Assembly: GCA_900660155.1 (NCBI GenBank)
Contig: CABFPE010000050.1
Span: 239,342 to 303,341 of the forward strand
Direction: 5' to 3'
From: Hofstenia miamia
Taxonomy: Eukaryota > Xenacoelomorpha > Acoela > Hofsteniidae
DNA length: 64,000 nucleotides
The notes beneath the pieces are model-generated. The model saw only the letters and a list, made by a program, of their open reading frames with translations. It was not told the DNA's origin and searched no databases. A program made the translations under genes and the position numbers. Positions 36,257-48,598 of the stretch are shown in pieces. Position 1 is the stretch's first letter. Each line of letters opens with the position of its first letter.

Positions 36257-36261
<5 letters not shown>
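35862..36261 (-). mobile_element. Candidate solo LTR of another family
   Basis: In minus direction this stretch starts TGTAGAGGGCCC and includes a GC-rich hairpin (GGAGGGCCC/GGGCCCTCC) and a perfect TGACGTCA site at about 36,168. It then has a TATA-like TATAAATACTTG near 36,000 and an AATAAA-like signal near 35,960. This order is that of an LTR promoter. It lies between the Gypsy 5' LTR and a (TA)n tract. No second copy is in the window, so its LTR nature is inferred. Confidence 0.4.
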
Positions 36262-36290
<29 letters not shown>

Positions 36291-36430
36291 NNNNNNNNNN
36301 NNNNNNNNNNNNNNNNNNNNNNNNNNNNNNNNNNNNNNNNNNNNNNNNNNNNNNNNNNNNNNNNNNNNNNNNNNNNNNNNNNNNNNNNNNNNNNNNNNNN
36401 NNNNNNNNNNNTATATATATATATATATAT
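36262..36430. repeat. (TA)n tract containing a 121-base gap
   Basis: TA repeat on both sides of the N run 36291-36411. The gap is probably more microsatellite that could not be assembled. Confidence 0.9.
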
Positions 36431-36433
36431 TGA

Positions 36434-36570
36434 TGAATTTAGAACCTTGTATTAGATACTATAGCAATTGAAATGCAACAATCTAACTATTTTGGATTGA
36501 GTGTGGACTCAACACCTGAATTTTTGAAAAAGCTACTGAGTGATTATGTCCTTATTGCTGGCACTAATAA
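36434..36570 (+). mobile_element. hAT-type transposase relic
   Basis: The open peptide DTIAIEMQQSNYFGLSVDST, continuing PEF, matches the block around the first catalytic Asp of hAT transposases of the ZMYM/DUF4371-like kind (usual form I-Q-A-YFSISVDSTPD). After it the frame keeps only a few residues of similarity. Sequence to the left is lost in the gap. Old and non-functional. Confidence 0.45.
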
Positions 36571-38537
36571 ATAATGGAACCCAACAACCGCATGCATGTC
36601 TTCCTTAAAATCTGAAATGCAAAAATTTGAGAATTGAATATAACAAGCAACTAGTTTGAAGTGTGCCACCCTAAGTAGTAGTTTGACTATTTCTAAGAGA
36701 AAGAAAATCACTAGTGTCAGATTGCGAAAATATTTCAGACAAACAACACCAAAGAATAAAAAAGGGACAAATTGGAGAACGCCTATTAGATAATGTTATA
36801 CTAAGTGAATGAAATAAAGTTCATGTTTACACATTTACTCAATATTGGACTTCCTTCCTTCTAATTTACACAAAAGAGTATACAAACTTGTTAATGGAAA
36901 ATTTAGTGTACCGATTTTTTCCTAGGAGTCTCTCTCAAAAAAAATTGTAGAAAGAGCAACAGAGTTTCAATATTGGTTTAAGGATGTTTTCGTTAATGAG
37001 TTAGCCATTTTTGTGCGTACATTACATCAATAGAAGCTGTATGTGGTCCCTGTTCTATGCTAAAACATACTCCAAAGAAAGTCACAGAAATAATATGATG
37101 AAAGACAATGACCTGCACCGACTTTTCCGTCATTCCTTTTCTACTAATTCCTCATCTTTGATGTTTGAATTAAGCAGTGGGCTTACCAAAGGCGTAACAG
37201 AACATTGTGACAATTTTTATGACATTGTGAACATTAACTATTCATACATAATACGCAATTTTCGATTTTTGACTAACAGGGATTTTGTGTGGGAAAAATA
37301 CAATATTACTCAAAAAGTTGTAAGTAAAAACCAGCAAGAAAATTATATTTGATAGGTAATGAATGAATTCTAATGAATTCCATCATTTCCAGCTGTTCAA
37401 ATAATGAATATCGAAATTTGACATTTGATGACGTTATCAAAATTAATTTCACCATTTTTTTAAAATTCCAAAAGGCAAAGTTTCGTTTTAATGTCATAAT
37501 GTATTCCGAGTTTGTGCTCTTGTCATTTTTACATTTTATTTTTATGCAGAATAAATATTCGTTAAAAACTTTACAGTTGAAATTTTGCTTATCTTTTTCC
37601 ATGAAATTTTACATTGAAAAATGTTTTTTTTTCAAATAACTCAAGAATTATGCTTAATTCTACGTATTAGAAGCCTCAATATAACTTGTTCTTGCTTATT
37701 AACTCAGCAATAAATAATTCGCATGCATTCGTATGAAACCCCGTTAGCTAATTGTATTCGGAAGGAATGAATGCTTAATTCTGTTCTAGATGACGCGTTA
37801 GTTCATGCCAAAGGGTCCATTTTAACGCGTTAGTTTTCAAAATTGTCAACGCTATTTTAGAGTATCCTGCTATACACGAAACAATGTATGACTATTGTAA
37901 AAATTTCCAGTGGAGGATAACCAAAATTAAATTTGTGCGAGAAGAAAGTGTAGTCAGTAGAAAATGATAAGGAGCAAACAGTATTAAAATATCGGTACAT
38001 TGGAATAAAGAAGATCAAGATTCTTACCAAAAGTGTTTTGAAAAGTCACAAGCTGTAGAAACGAGAAAATCGATAGAAATTCAACTAGTTGAATTTCATA
38101 AGATTCTAGAGAGAATGGGGCATCACAAACAACACCAAGAATATTATAGTCACAAGTGATTAATATTAAAGACTTTTAAATGCCATCTGATGACTTCAAC
38201 GAGTAAAAGGTATCAAAAATGATAGTTTAAAATTTATTCAACATGATCAAACAAAATATCTATAATATACTTGGTGGCTTTTGTGATTTAGTAGTATGTG
38301 CATTTTTCCATTCGTGCTTTTTGAAAAGCCGTCAGTAATTCTCTCGCATTGATTTCCTTTAGTTTTATTGTGATTAGTCATGTTAATAATGAAATACAGA
38401 GCCTCTCAATGATGAATATTTTGTATTAAATATTTTAAAATTGTTACAAACGTTTTTCCAACAAGGTTTACTGTTAAATTTGATTTAATAGCTAAGTTAT
38501 TGTTATAATGAACTGACCAAATTACAAATTTTAGAAT
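36571..38537. other. No gene recognised; 5' flank of the KIAA1143-like gene
   Basis: A plus-strand frame at 37011-37352 (113 codons) is the longest but has no recognised domain; it might be part of the decayed hAT copy. The promoter of the KIAA1143-like gene is expected just before 38538. No clear core promoter is visible. Confidence 0.35.
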
Positions 38538-41500
38538 ATGCCTAAGCGTTCCTCAATTGAATTTGTTGAGCAAGATGAGCCAGCGTTTATTAAGAAGATT
38601 AAGTCAAAAGTTGGCTATGTTGAGCCTCCTACTATTAATGACAAGGTAAAATTAGTTTTTAGGAATAAACGATTTTCTGTTTCTCATCAAATAAATTATC
38701 TTCTATTAAATGTATTGCATTTTTCGTAAAAATCTAAATTTCAAATATTTATTTTCAGCATCATCAAGAATTTGAGCAAGTCGGCTTGACCTGTTTAAAT
38801 TGTTACGCCATTTTTTATACAACATATTGTCTGCTTAAAAGACGTTTTACTTATTAGCGAGGTTATAGAGAGAAATAACAAATTTGCTGCTGAAACAAAA
38901 TTAATATTAAATCGCCTTAAATATAATCAAATGCATAGAAAATTGTAAATTTATTAAGTTAACTGTAGATTAATCAATAAACTATAAGCAATTAATCATT
39001 TAATTTTTTTATAAATTCAACTCAAAATATTAGTTAATTGCGCCTCACTTTTAGTATGTTAACTAGAAAATTAGTTGTAGACGGTGTCTGGATTCTCATT
39101 GCACTTTTTACTCAATATTTAATCCAGGAATGTCTGCAAGTATTTGGTAGCAAAGTCCCAATCACTTTTCTTCAGGTTTGGCTTACAGGTTTCAGCAAAT
39201 TTTATGTCGTATCTGTAATAGTAAAATTATTCCAAAATAGTCTTTTTCAATGCTCTGCTTTGAAATTTTTTCGAAATACTTTCACAACCATTTCTTTTAA
39301 AATAATAGGGAAGCACTTTGAATTACTGCTAAAGATTTTCTAACACGTTTCACCTGCATATTGTTGAACCTTGAAAAAATTCATAATTCTGATATTTATA
39401 ATTAAAAATGTTAGAAGATAAACTTAATTTTGAAATAAACTCTTTACATGTTTAAAAGATATTCTGAAAAATTATTTAAATACCAACATCCAGACTCAAC
39501 AATTCCAGATGCCCCATTGTTCTATATTAAACCTCAATTGTTATCTTAACTAAGGTCCAATGTTGATTTTGCAACTAAGATTTAATTATTGTAAAGTTCA
39601 TTTGAAACTAAGCTTATATTGTAAAGTTGATTGAAAATAAATAATTTATTAATTAATTTTGGTAGTTAACAACTGAAGTAATAGCAGATGGCGATGAAGG
39701 TAATTTTCCTGATGAAGCTCCAACAGTTGTTGTGCTCAATGAAGGAGACTTAACAGAGAAGGAAGCAAAGAAAATTGAAGACAATATTATTGGTTAGTCT
39801 TATCCTTGTAAAATTTCTATGATTAACTGTTTCTCTTGTTTCTTAAAATTTAAGTTGTCTTTTTATCACCATTTTTGAAATTAGTGTGACATTTTCTTAG
39901 CCATTTCTATTCAAATTTTTGTACATCATATTTGAATGATTTCCGATGCAGTAATGAGTTGAGAAAATGTATGGTCTAGTCTCATCATAATGCTAACCAA
40001 AATTGATCTTAAAATCGTTTATAATCTTCAAAAACTAACCAAAATTTTAATTTATGGACCTATCACTTATTCACTATAATAAGAAGACATGTATAGCAAC
40101 ATCATGCTATCCGCAAATGCATACTCTTTATTTGTTTTAAAATACTGTTTTCTAAGATAATACGGTCTGGATCTTTAATATTATTTCCATAGAATGTTGA
40201 ATATGACTCTCTCGCCTTTTGTAGAATTTCCTCGTATCTTTCTGTGTAAATTTTAACATCGCAATCAGTTTTGTCGTACTGCATTTAATCAGCTTTTGTC
40301 ATGTGGAGAAGGACTAATTTATGAAAATTGTTTTGAACATTTAGATTGACAACATTAAATGTTTGTATTAGAGAACACAATTAAGTTTCAATAAAATAAT
40401 TCCCGCATACGACAATTAACAAGTTTGTTTGCTTAGAAATCGTCAATCAAAATCAAATTTGAAACTTAAAAATGACATTTCGCAATGTCCTACCCTCACT
40501 TTCGTATGCCAGTATGTCATTAGAAAACATAGGAGTAAAGCATGGATGTACTCCTACATAATTAGCAAGAAGTTCTCTAAATATGAGATAGGCAAATATT
40601 TGTTTAAAAAATGTGTAAAATTTAATATACAAACAAGTAAAATTCAACTGCGCAAAGCAGTAATACAAATTTAACACGGCGAGGTTTACTCCCCTGAGTC
40701 CCCCTCGAGTAACAATCCGTAATTTTTCATTATTTCAGTCGCTGATTAGATAGAAAATATTTATAATCTGCCCATTGTGCAATCAATTGTCGACCCCTAT
40801 TTTTAGATATTGTTAAATATGAAGTATTTTGTCTCCTCAGCCTTTGCAAAATTCTCTTCATTTTTCATCCCATTGAACACTATCGTACTTTACTGTTAAA
40901 AAGACCAACCTTACGTATAAAGCGCAAATTAGTTTGCCATAGTTAGTGATTGACTAATGAAATGTGACATTTGAATAAATGAATTGATTCCTCACATTCA
41001 ACGCATTTAAGAATCAATCGAACTATTAAGGAGATCTTTTGCTGACGGCCATATTCAGAACGTACAGTAAAAAGCGATTCGTTTGTGTGCATTTTCGCAC
41101 TTTCAGAATGTATGCACGAATGGCAATTCGTCATTTAAGTGCTGCTATTGTAATCTATCAATTACCTCGAAAATTTATTTTGTAATTTAAGTGATTTATG
41201 TATGCATGTATGTGTTTTATGATACCGTTGACTATAGTGAACATTTATTTGAATAAAGAATCTCTTTCATGAGAATAATAACAATGTTTGCAGTGTTGCA
41301 AAGCGCCATTTATTCAAGAAAAACGTGCATATTTAATAACATTTGATTTTATATTGTTATCAAATGATATTTGTCTGTAGCAGCATTTAATTATTTCTAA
41401 CCTCTATAAATCCACATTCTTTAGACAAGAAAAAAATCAGCGATGGAAGAATATCCTTTATTGAATCAACAAAGACAGTATCTAAAAAGGCTCCTTCGAA

Positions 41501-41570
41501 AATGGCTGCAACTAAGAATTCCTGTCTTTTGTCTTTTGATGAGGATGATGATTCCGATGAAGATACCTAG
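38538..41570 (+). CDS. KIAA1143: KIAA1143 family homologue, three exons, complete
   Basis: Exons 38538-38645, 39666-39792 and 41425-41570 with GT-AG introns (1,020 and 1,632 bases) join in phase 0 and phase 1. They encode 126 residues ending TAG. The N-terminus MPKRSSIEFVEQDEPAFIKK, then VGYVEPPT, matches the family start (MSKRNQVSYVRPAEPAFL, then VGY-EGPT). Exon 2 has APTVVVLNEGDLTEKEAKKI, as in PQVVVLKKGDLSVEEVMKI. Exon 3 has KKKISDGRISF, then SCLLSFDEDDDSDEDT, matching ADGRIIY and SSLLSFDNEDE. The protein is small, charged and largely disordered, and its molecular role is not established in any species. The start is the first ATG and gives the conserved N-terminus. The symbol is given by homology. 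Confidence 0.88.
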
Positions 41571-42553
41571 TTCATATAGGACCATTGCGTGAAGTCAAAA
41601 TAGTAATTAGCCATTTTACATCAATTGATATTTTTCGGACGTTGTAAATTTATTTTTGTTTCTATCAGAAATTGCATTGGTTGTAATTTTTATAGTTCAA
41701 CTTTTCTTAGTTCAAATTCATTTATTTGCTGTGTTCGGACAATCTGAAAAAAGCTTGAGTCGTTAACAAACGCAGCTAAATTACATGTGTTGTGCTCAGC
41801 TGCTTGTGGGGGAATTTTCATAAAATTTAGATTGGTTGATTCGATTTACAGAACATTACAAAAAAGTGGCGTTAGAAAGCTGCATAACTGGAATTTTTGT
41901 GAAGACACATTTCGTGATCTAAAGTTTATCTTATCTTATCTTTCTACATTTTTGTTGATGTGCAAGTATGCATTAATCCGAAATATGTTTTAATGCAAAG
42001 TAACCTAATCAAAACGAAATCTGTTTCTTTTGTTAATACTAAATATTTACTACAATATTTCTTGGCATTGTGTTAGTTTAATAACTTAATCTATTTAAGA
42101 TCAGTTGCAACCTATCTTGTAAATGGCATATTTGTGAGCATGCTTTGGTTTATCACGTGGTTACAACTGTATGAATTATTCAATGTTTCTTCGATGAGTT
42201 GAAATTATTAGGATTCTTTCTCAACAACACCAATCGTAATATATTTGAAAAATGGTTAGAACTGGAGTTCCTTAAGGTACAGTGCTCGTTCCCTGTCGCT
42301 TAAGTTGTATATTCTATATTCGCGCTTCAATAAATGAAATCAAGAACTGTGATCTTATTGAAAAAGCAGATAACACGTGCATTTTAGTAACAGAAATCTA
42401 TTGATATTATAGTATTTTATGTACAAAACAACTGTCGTGGTTATTTTTAAAAAAATGGTCAGCATTATTCTTGCTTAAAGGGAGTTATTTTTACTATTTC
42501 AATCATTTTGCAATGGTAAAATTGAAAAGAATTGTAATTTTTCAAAATTATTG
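41571..42553. other. 3' flank of the KIAA1143-like gene, nothing else recognised
   Basis: Holds the 3' UTR. No clear AATAAA was found close to the stop. Frames in this stretch are short and featureless. Confidence 0.35.
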
Positions 42554-42720
42554 TATACATGCAACCCGCCTAAGTCGGATCAACTCGGACCAATGAAAAT
42601 AATCCGACTTACAAGAAATCCGAGAGATAATTTTAGGGGATTTGGTTTGTACTACATATTGGAGTTTGTCTGTTCTTTATTAATAGTACGAGTTACGCGA
42701 AAATCCGACTTAGTCCTGTA
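42554..42720. mobile_element. Short MITE with pogo/Tigger-like ends
   Basis: Inverted ends TACATGCAACCCGCCTAAGTCGGAT and TACAGGACTAAGTCGGAT share CTAAGTCGGAT exactly, then ACTCGG/AACTCG further in. The borders are TA. The 167-base element contains an extra internal copy of TCCGACTTA. The repeated AAGTCGGAT motif and TA borders suit pogo/Tigger-type MITEs. A plus-strand frame crossing it (42551-42802) is not a gene. Confidence 0.55.
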
Positions 42721-43257
42721 TTTGAAAAGTATTAATTTGCTTACAATTTACAATATGCGAACAGTCCTCCACCATTGGCTTTGTCATTCTTCGTGCCTAT
42801 AAACACATTTTTTTATAATTTTTTTTCCATTAGTCACCAACTCGTTAACATTTGTCTATTGAGCGTACCACACACTCACAAAAAATCGGGTAAGCGAGGC
42901 AAGTAACATAAATGGTATTGAAAAACATTATGTTAAGATTTTTTCCGTCGATTAATTTTAGGATACAGCGTTACTCATAGGCATCTGAGGTTTCAGGAAG
43001 TAGTCAAGCAAATCTCAGTTGCTATGCAAAGACATAATTTTTTTGAACCAGGACTGCATTTGATGACGCAGTTTCACGAATAATTTAATCATATATGGCT
43101 TAGCAACCCTGGAATGAGATCATTCGGCAATCATCGCAAAAAATTTTTCACCCCAAAAATCCGGTTCATCAAAACTAAAGTAATAACTTACAAATCTTGA
43201 AATGGTTTCTTTGAGCGCTTTGACTTTGATTCAAATGCCTAATTGGAATATGTAGTA

Positions 43258-43500
43258 TCAAGGGTACTCAATGATGCTAAAACATGCAATAGCAATCTTC
43301 TCTTTGTTTGTTTGTGGATATTTAGCTGCTCCTATTAAAGGCACGCCCTTTATTTGCAGGTCAAGAACGAGGATTTTTGGGTGCCTTGAATGCTGATCTA
43401 TATACGCAGGAGAAAATCTCAAAATCGTAGAGTACTTTTTAATAAATTGGCTTAAAAGCAAAACAAGACTAGTATTGCCTGAAATTGTTTGTTCTGAAAT
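43258..43500 (-). CDS. Candidate 3'-terminal exon, possibly a dsRNA-binding-like fold
   Basis: Minus-strand frame from an acceptor (TTATTATTTCAG at about 43501, or TTTCAG at 43486) to TGA at 43258. It gives about 75-80 residues: LLLSQFIKKYSTILRFSP, then HPKILVLDLQIKGVPLIGAA, then TNKEKIAIACFSIIEYP. The order of a hydrophobic strand, G-V-x-L-I-G, and then a K-K-A-A-type helix resembles the second half of a double-stranded-RNA-binding domain (usual G-x-G-x-SKK-AK-x-AA), but the key lysines only partly agree. The codon make-up looks like coding sequence. No upstream exon was found. It may be a real gene's last exon or a decayed copy. Confidence 0.35.
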   Translation of the reverse strand: MSEQTISGNTSLVLLLSQFIKKYSTILRFSPAYIDQHSRHPKILVLDLQIKGVPLIGAAKYPQTNKEKIAIACFSIIEYP

Positions 43501-46105
43501 AATAAACCATTGCAAATGAATAAAGATTTGTCAATTTTCTTTATCAACAGAACAGTTAAGACATTTTCACAAAGTTTGATATGGCATAGACAGTGCAATT
43601 ATAGGGGTGTTTTTAATGGAAGATTTTGAAGCAGGGTTTTCGCAAATAGTGACTCTTTTCAAAACAAAGGGACACCAAAATGAGATATTCATTTTAAATG
43701 AAATTCAAAAGTATCTATTTTTAACTTAAAATCAACATCTGGTGCAAATTTGAAGTGAATTTTTTATGATGATTCAAATGACTAATTTAATATGTATGAA
43801 TTACGAATCAATTCCAATAAAACTGAATTTTGCTACTGATTCTTTCTAAATCAATTAACAAATTATTCAAGTTCAACAACGCCTCGTTATTCCGTGCTGA
43901 AACTTTTAATTATGTTTGGAGGAACTTTTGACACAGGCCAAGTTAACATTAGACGAAATTTTTATTTTCAAAATTTCGCTAGATGGCATCGTAAAATATT
44001 GAGTTAGTATGTAAAAACAAAGGGAAATTTAGTATTTGGAGCTATAACAATTGAGTAAATTACGCTTTTCTGCATGTATTTAGCCATTAAAATTCGAAAT
44101 TGACCCAGTCAATGTTTGGACAAATGAGGTTAAATTTATTAAAGATCTTTTCAAAAATTTTTTAGATTTTTCAAAAGTTATTGCTCTGTAGAGGTGATTC
44201 CAATTTGATATTTCTACATTACGAAGCGAATTATGATTGCCGGATCTCTTCTGGTGAACTGTTTATTTGATTTCACTCAGTTTCAATCTTTGGACAAATG
44301 ATTTCAAAGTATGCCATACACCCGCAGTTTTACACTGCATTAGAACAGCAAGTACTCTGTCAATTCTTGTTCAAATCCTTAGCTCTTTTCAGCATTCTTT
44401 AGAGCTCCTTTAGTTCTATATTACATTGTTTATATTATATTTTTAGTTATTATTCCCTTTATTATATCAACACTATTTTATTACAACTTTCGAATTTCTG
44501 CTTACCAATTACAACTGATGCATTTCAGAACAATATTACTCCGCGACTTTTGACTTTTGACTAGCTCCATGTGAGGATATTTTTTATTTTTTAAATTTAT
44601 CTATACTGGTTGCAAAGTATCGGCCAAAACAAATTTTCAATTTACACTTTCGTAAGATTCGATTATTATAATTAAGAGTAGACTAAATTTGGATACCTAT
44701 AACTCCATGAGTTCTTATACTATCGACAACGTTTAAATACCATTCGATGCGTGCTGAATAGCTCTATGATAAACTGATTTTTAATTTTGGAATTTTTTTA
44801 ATTTTCCCTATTTTTAGAGCGATAAATGTAATTGATAAAAACATAACACTTTAATAGCTTTTCAATATTTGCTTATGTAAACAAAGGATTAGAGCTTCCT
44901 TTGATATCTGAAATTATTTCATTGACCTGTCTAGAGCAAAGTAATTTTAACGTTGGAGTAGAATAACTTTGGAAGGTTGCTGTGAAGTCAATTTTGACTC
45001 TAGTAAAAAAATATCATTCTCCTACACAACAATGGCTCCATGTGGCAGTGTTTGTCGATTTCCGATTTGATCAATACTTTTATTGTAAACTGCGAACAAT
45101 GTATCAGTAGATTATTATGAACTTAAAGTGCTTTTCAAGAATTCATTCAGTGCAGCTCTATTTCATAGAAATGGGTGTTTGTTGTACAATATTTAGCTGC
45201 ACTGTCTGGCTTAATATATATTAGAAGTCATTACCAATCTCTTTGAGTGAAATTGATTAAAATAATGCAATTCAATATATGTAAATGTTAATGTCGCGCA
45301 ACATATTTATAAATTTTAAAGGCAATACTAATTGAATCTTGTTCAGATTTGTTAGCTGTTTTCAGAGTTTAAAGAAATAACTCTAAACCTATTTTGTTTC
45401 TTTATAATTTTGGAATTTTTATTAAAACAATTTCGAATATCTATTATATTTCTTCAAATGATACATTTAAGAACCCCATCGGTCTTTGAGTATTGATGCT
45501 ATTTATAAAATATATATCAAAATGTTCACAGTGAATTGCCCCATGTGAAACTATTGTTCCTTTTCTCGATATATTAAATGTGGTACCATCACATCGACCA
45601 ATAGAAATGGTCAAAATTAACACTTTTGCTACTTTCGATTATTCAAATTTAAAAGCATGCTCTAATAATCTGTGTATTTGAAAAGCAATGACTCATTTTT
45701 TATATTAAAAAAATGTAGGATTGACGTTTTGTCTATTAAATTATTATTATATTCAAGTAATTTAAATAATTATTATTACAGCATATATTTTGTTAATTTT
45801 ATAAAAATCATAAGGTTGTGATATCCTTTATCACTGATGTTCATTTAAGAGTGATAAAAATATCAAATTGTTAAGCTGGCCTAAAATTGAAGTAATTTAA
45901 AAAATATATAGGCATTTAAGCTTAGCAAGTTTTGCCCCTCGGTGTTGAGTTGCTTCCGGTGTCTCTGCATATTAACATATAATAGTAGTTAAGACCAAGT
46001 CAAGGAGGCCCCTATGGGACACACCGAAGTTCTCGTAACACCCATGACTATTTGCTACGTGGAAATGAAGTGATTCTATTGGACGCCATCTAGTGACGAA
46101 ATATT
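43501..46105. other. No gene recognised
   Basis: AT-rich sequence without long frames, transposon motifs or repeats that I can see. Upstream exons of the candidate terminal exon at 43.3 kb should be here if it is genuine, but none stands out. Confidence 0.35.
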
Positions 46106-46345
46106 TTTGACGAAACTAAATTGAACAAATTAGTTTTTTGACGAAGTTTTTGTTCTAGATTTCTAGAATTTGGGCAAAGTCATATAATTGATGACAAGAA
46201 ATGTTTTGACAATATTAAATTGAGCATAATAATTTTTTGACGAAGCCTTTGTTCTTGATTTCTAGAATTTGGGCAAAGTGATATAATTGATGACAAGAAA
46301 ACATTTGACAAAGTTAAAATTATTTTTTGATGAAGTTTTTATTTT
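46106..46345. repeat. Tandem repeat, period about 112 bases, just over two copies
   Basis: Units start TTTTTTGACGAAG and continue TTTGTTCT, then GATTTCTAGAATTTGGGCAAAGT, then ATATAATTGATGACAAGAAA. The third unit is partial and diverged. Confidence 0.75.
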
Positions 46346-47137
46346 TTAGGCAAACTGACATATTTGCTTCTGTTAATATAATTATGGCATGTTCATTGTA
46401 ACAATGTTTTTAATTATGCAACACTGTATTAAGGAAAGTAATTCATAGATGTAAAACCCAACACTTGGGTATAACATTTTATAGTTTGCATAGACGTATA
46501 TTTCAACATGCATTAATATTAATCAAAGATATAGTATGCAAAAGTAGGAATATAGCTATATATTCATCAATTGTGTATAGTTTGTGCTAAATGTAAAAGC
46601 ATGCATTACACAATGGCTCTGAGTGATGAAGTGTAGCATTGTGCAATCTTCAACCTGTAAAATAACAAATGTTTGAATCAGAGAGATAATAATACTCATT
46701 AAATGCATAATGTCTTATTTCGGTAATAATGCAAAATAATTTTTTGGAAAAACCAAAAAATTAGTTTATGCAAAAACTTGCAATTTCTAATATTTAATAA
46801 ATGTACTTAGTAAAACCCACATACGTGTTTAAGACAAGACAAAAATGTAAATTATTCTACACTTTGCTTATAATGACCAAATATATCGCACTATTGAATT
46901 TGTCTATTGTGTTAGTATATCATCATTGTTGTTGGGTGAATTCTGTAGGAAACAAGCGCAATGTGTATTTGCACATTATGAATTTCACACGATTGTATCT
47001 AAATTAATGATTAATAAACAGGTCAAATGAGATGCTAGATCACAGTATACAACACATGACTTTTAAAAGTTTAAACAAATTCAATTAAAAATGTGTATTA
47101 GCAAACAAACGAAGTTTCTATTTATGATAAGTATATA

Positions 47138-48598
47138 ATTAATGTAACATCAGACTGCAAATTTGCAGCACTTTATTAAAATAAAATTGATTCCGTTTTA
47201 AAAGAAATATCTAGAGATAATATTTCAAAAAGTGTTAAGAATTAAAACAATATCTGAGATTTAATTATAAAAATAGATTACCAAAAAGTTTGAAATCGTT
47301 CAGGGTAGTTCTTTCATCAATGTGAAATTCCATTAATCTGCTCTATGTATAAAGTTGCATGCTTTCATAGACAATGTCAATATTACGTGCTTTTATCAAT
47401 ATTCTATTGTTCAACTGTCAAAAATCTTTTATCAATATTCTATTGTTCAACTGTCAAAAATGTATCTAATCATAAAGATTGTTATCGTCTTAACATGAAA
47501 TCCAAATCACTTTAACAATTAATTAAAACATTTTCAAATCATATAAAACTAGAATTTTTTCACAAGTTGGAAAACAATCTCAATTATTACAAGTTTTTCC
47601 CAATTTATACAATTATGTAAATGAAAGATGCTACAAAACTAAAATGTTAATAAAGTAAAATGATTTATCAATCACCGTTGCTGCTACAAATGAAGTAAAT
47701 ATATTTTCAACACGTTTTTCTCGTTGAATTCAAGAATAAAATATTTGTAAAAATTATTGATATTATTCATATTGTCGTAAATTGGTTATTAACATTTATT
47801 GATACACATGTACAAAATGTTTAAAGGTATTTATTTTATATTATAAGGAATTGCTTACATTATAAAATTTTATTGATGTCTTNATACAATTAATGTAACA
47901 TCAGACTGCAAATTTGCAGCACTTTATTAAAATAAAATTGATTCCGTTTTAAAAGAAATATCTAGAGATAATATTTCAAAAAGTGTTAAGAATTAAAACA
48001 ATATCTGAGATTTAATTATAAAAATAGATTACCAAAAAGTTTGAAATCGTTCAGGGTAGTTCTTTCATCAATGTGAAATTCCATTAATCTGCTCTATGTA
48101 TAAAGTTGCATGCTTTCATAGACAATGTCAATATTACGTGCTTTTATCAATATTCTATTGTTCAACTGTCAAAAATGTATCTAATCATAAAGATTGTTAT
48201 CGTCTTAACATGAAATCCAAATCACTTTAACAATTAATTAAAACATTTTCAAATCATATAAAACTAGAATTTTTTCACAAATTGGAAAACAATCTCAATT
48301 ATTACATGTTTTTCCCAATTTATACAATTATGTAAATGAAAGATGCTACAAAACTAAAATGTTAATAAAGTAAAACGATTTATCAATCACCGTTTCTGTT
48401 ACAAATGAAGTAAATATATTTTCAACACGTTTTTCTCGTTGAATTCAAGAATAAAATATTTGTAAAAATTATTGATATTATTCATATTGTCGTAAATTGG
48501 TTATTAACATTTATTGATACACATGTACAAAATGTTTAAAGGTATTTATTTTATATTATAAGGAATTGCTTACATTATAAAATTTTATTGATGTCTTT
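47138..48598. repeat. Direct duplication of about 715-745 bp around a single N
   Basis: 47138-47882 and 47884-48598 are nearly identical and meet at the N at 47883. The left copy has an extra 34-base unit (CTTTTATCAATATTCTATTG and on, present twice); otherwise there are only a few single-base differences. This looks like two haplotypes or contig ends placed in series. No coding sequence is present. Confidence 0.8.

Noticed and set aside
42551-42802. An 83-codon plus-strand frame
   Set aside because: It overlaps a MITE with clear inverted ends.
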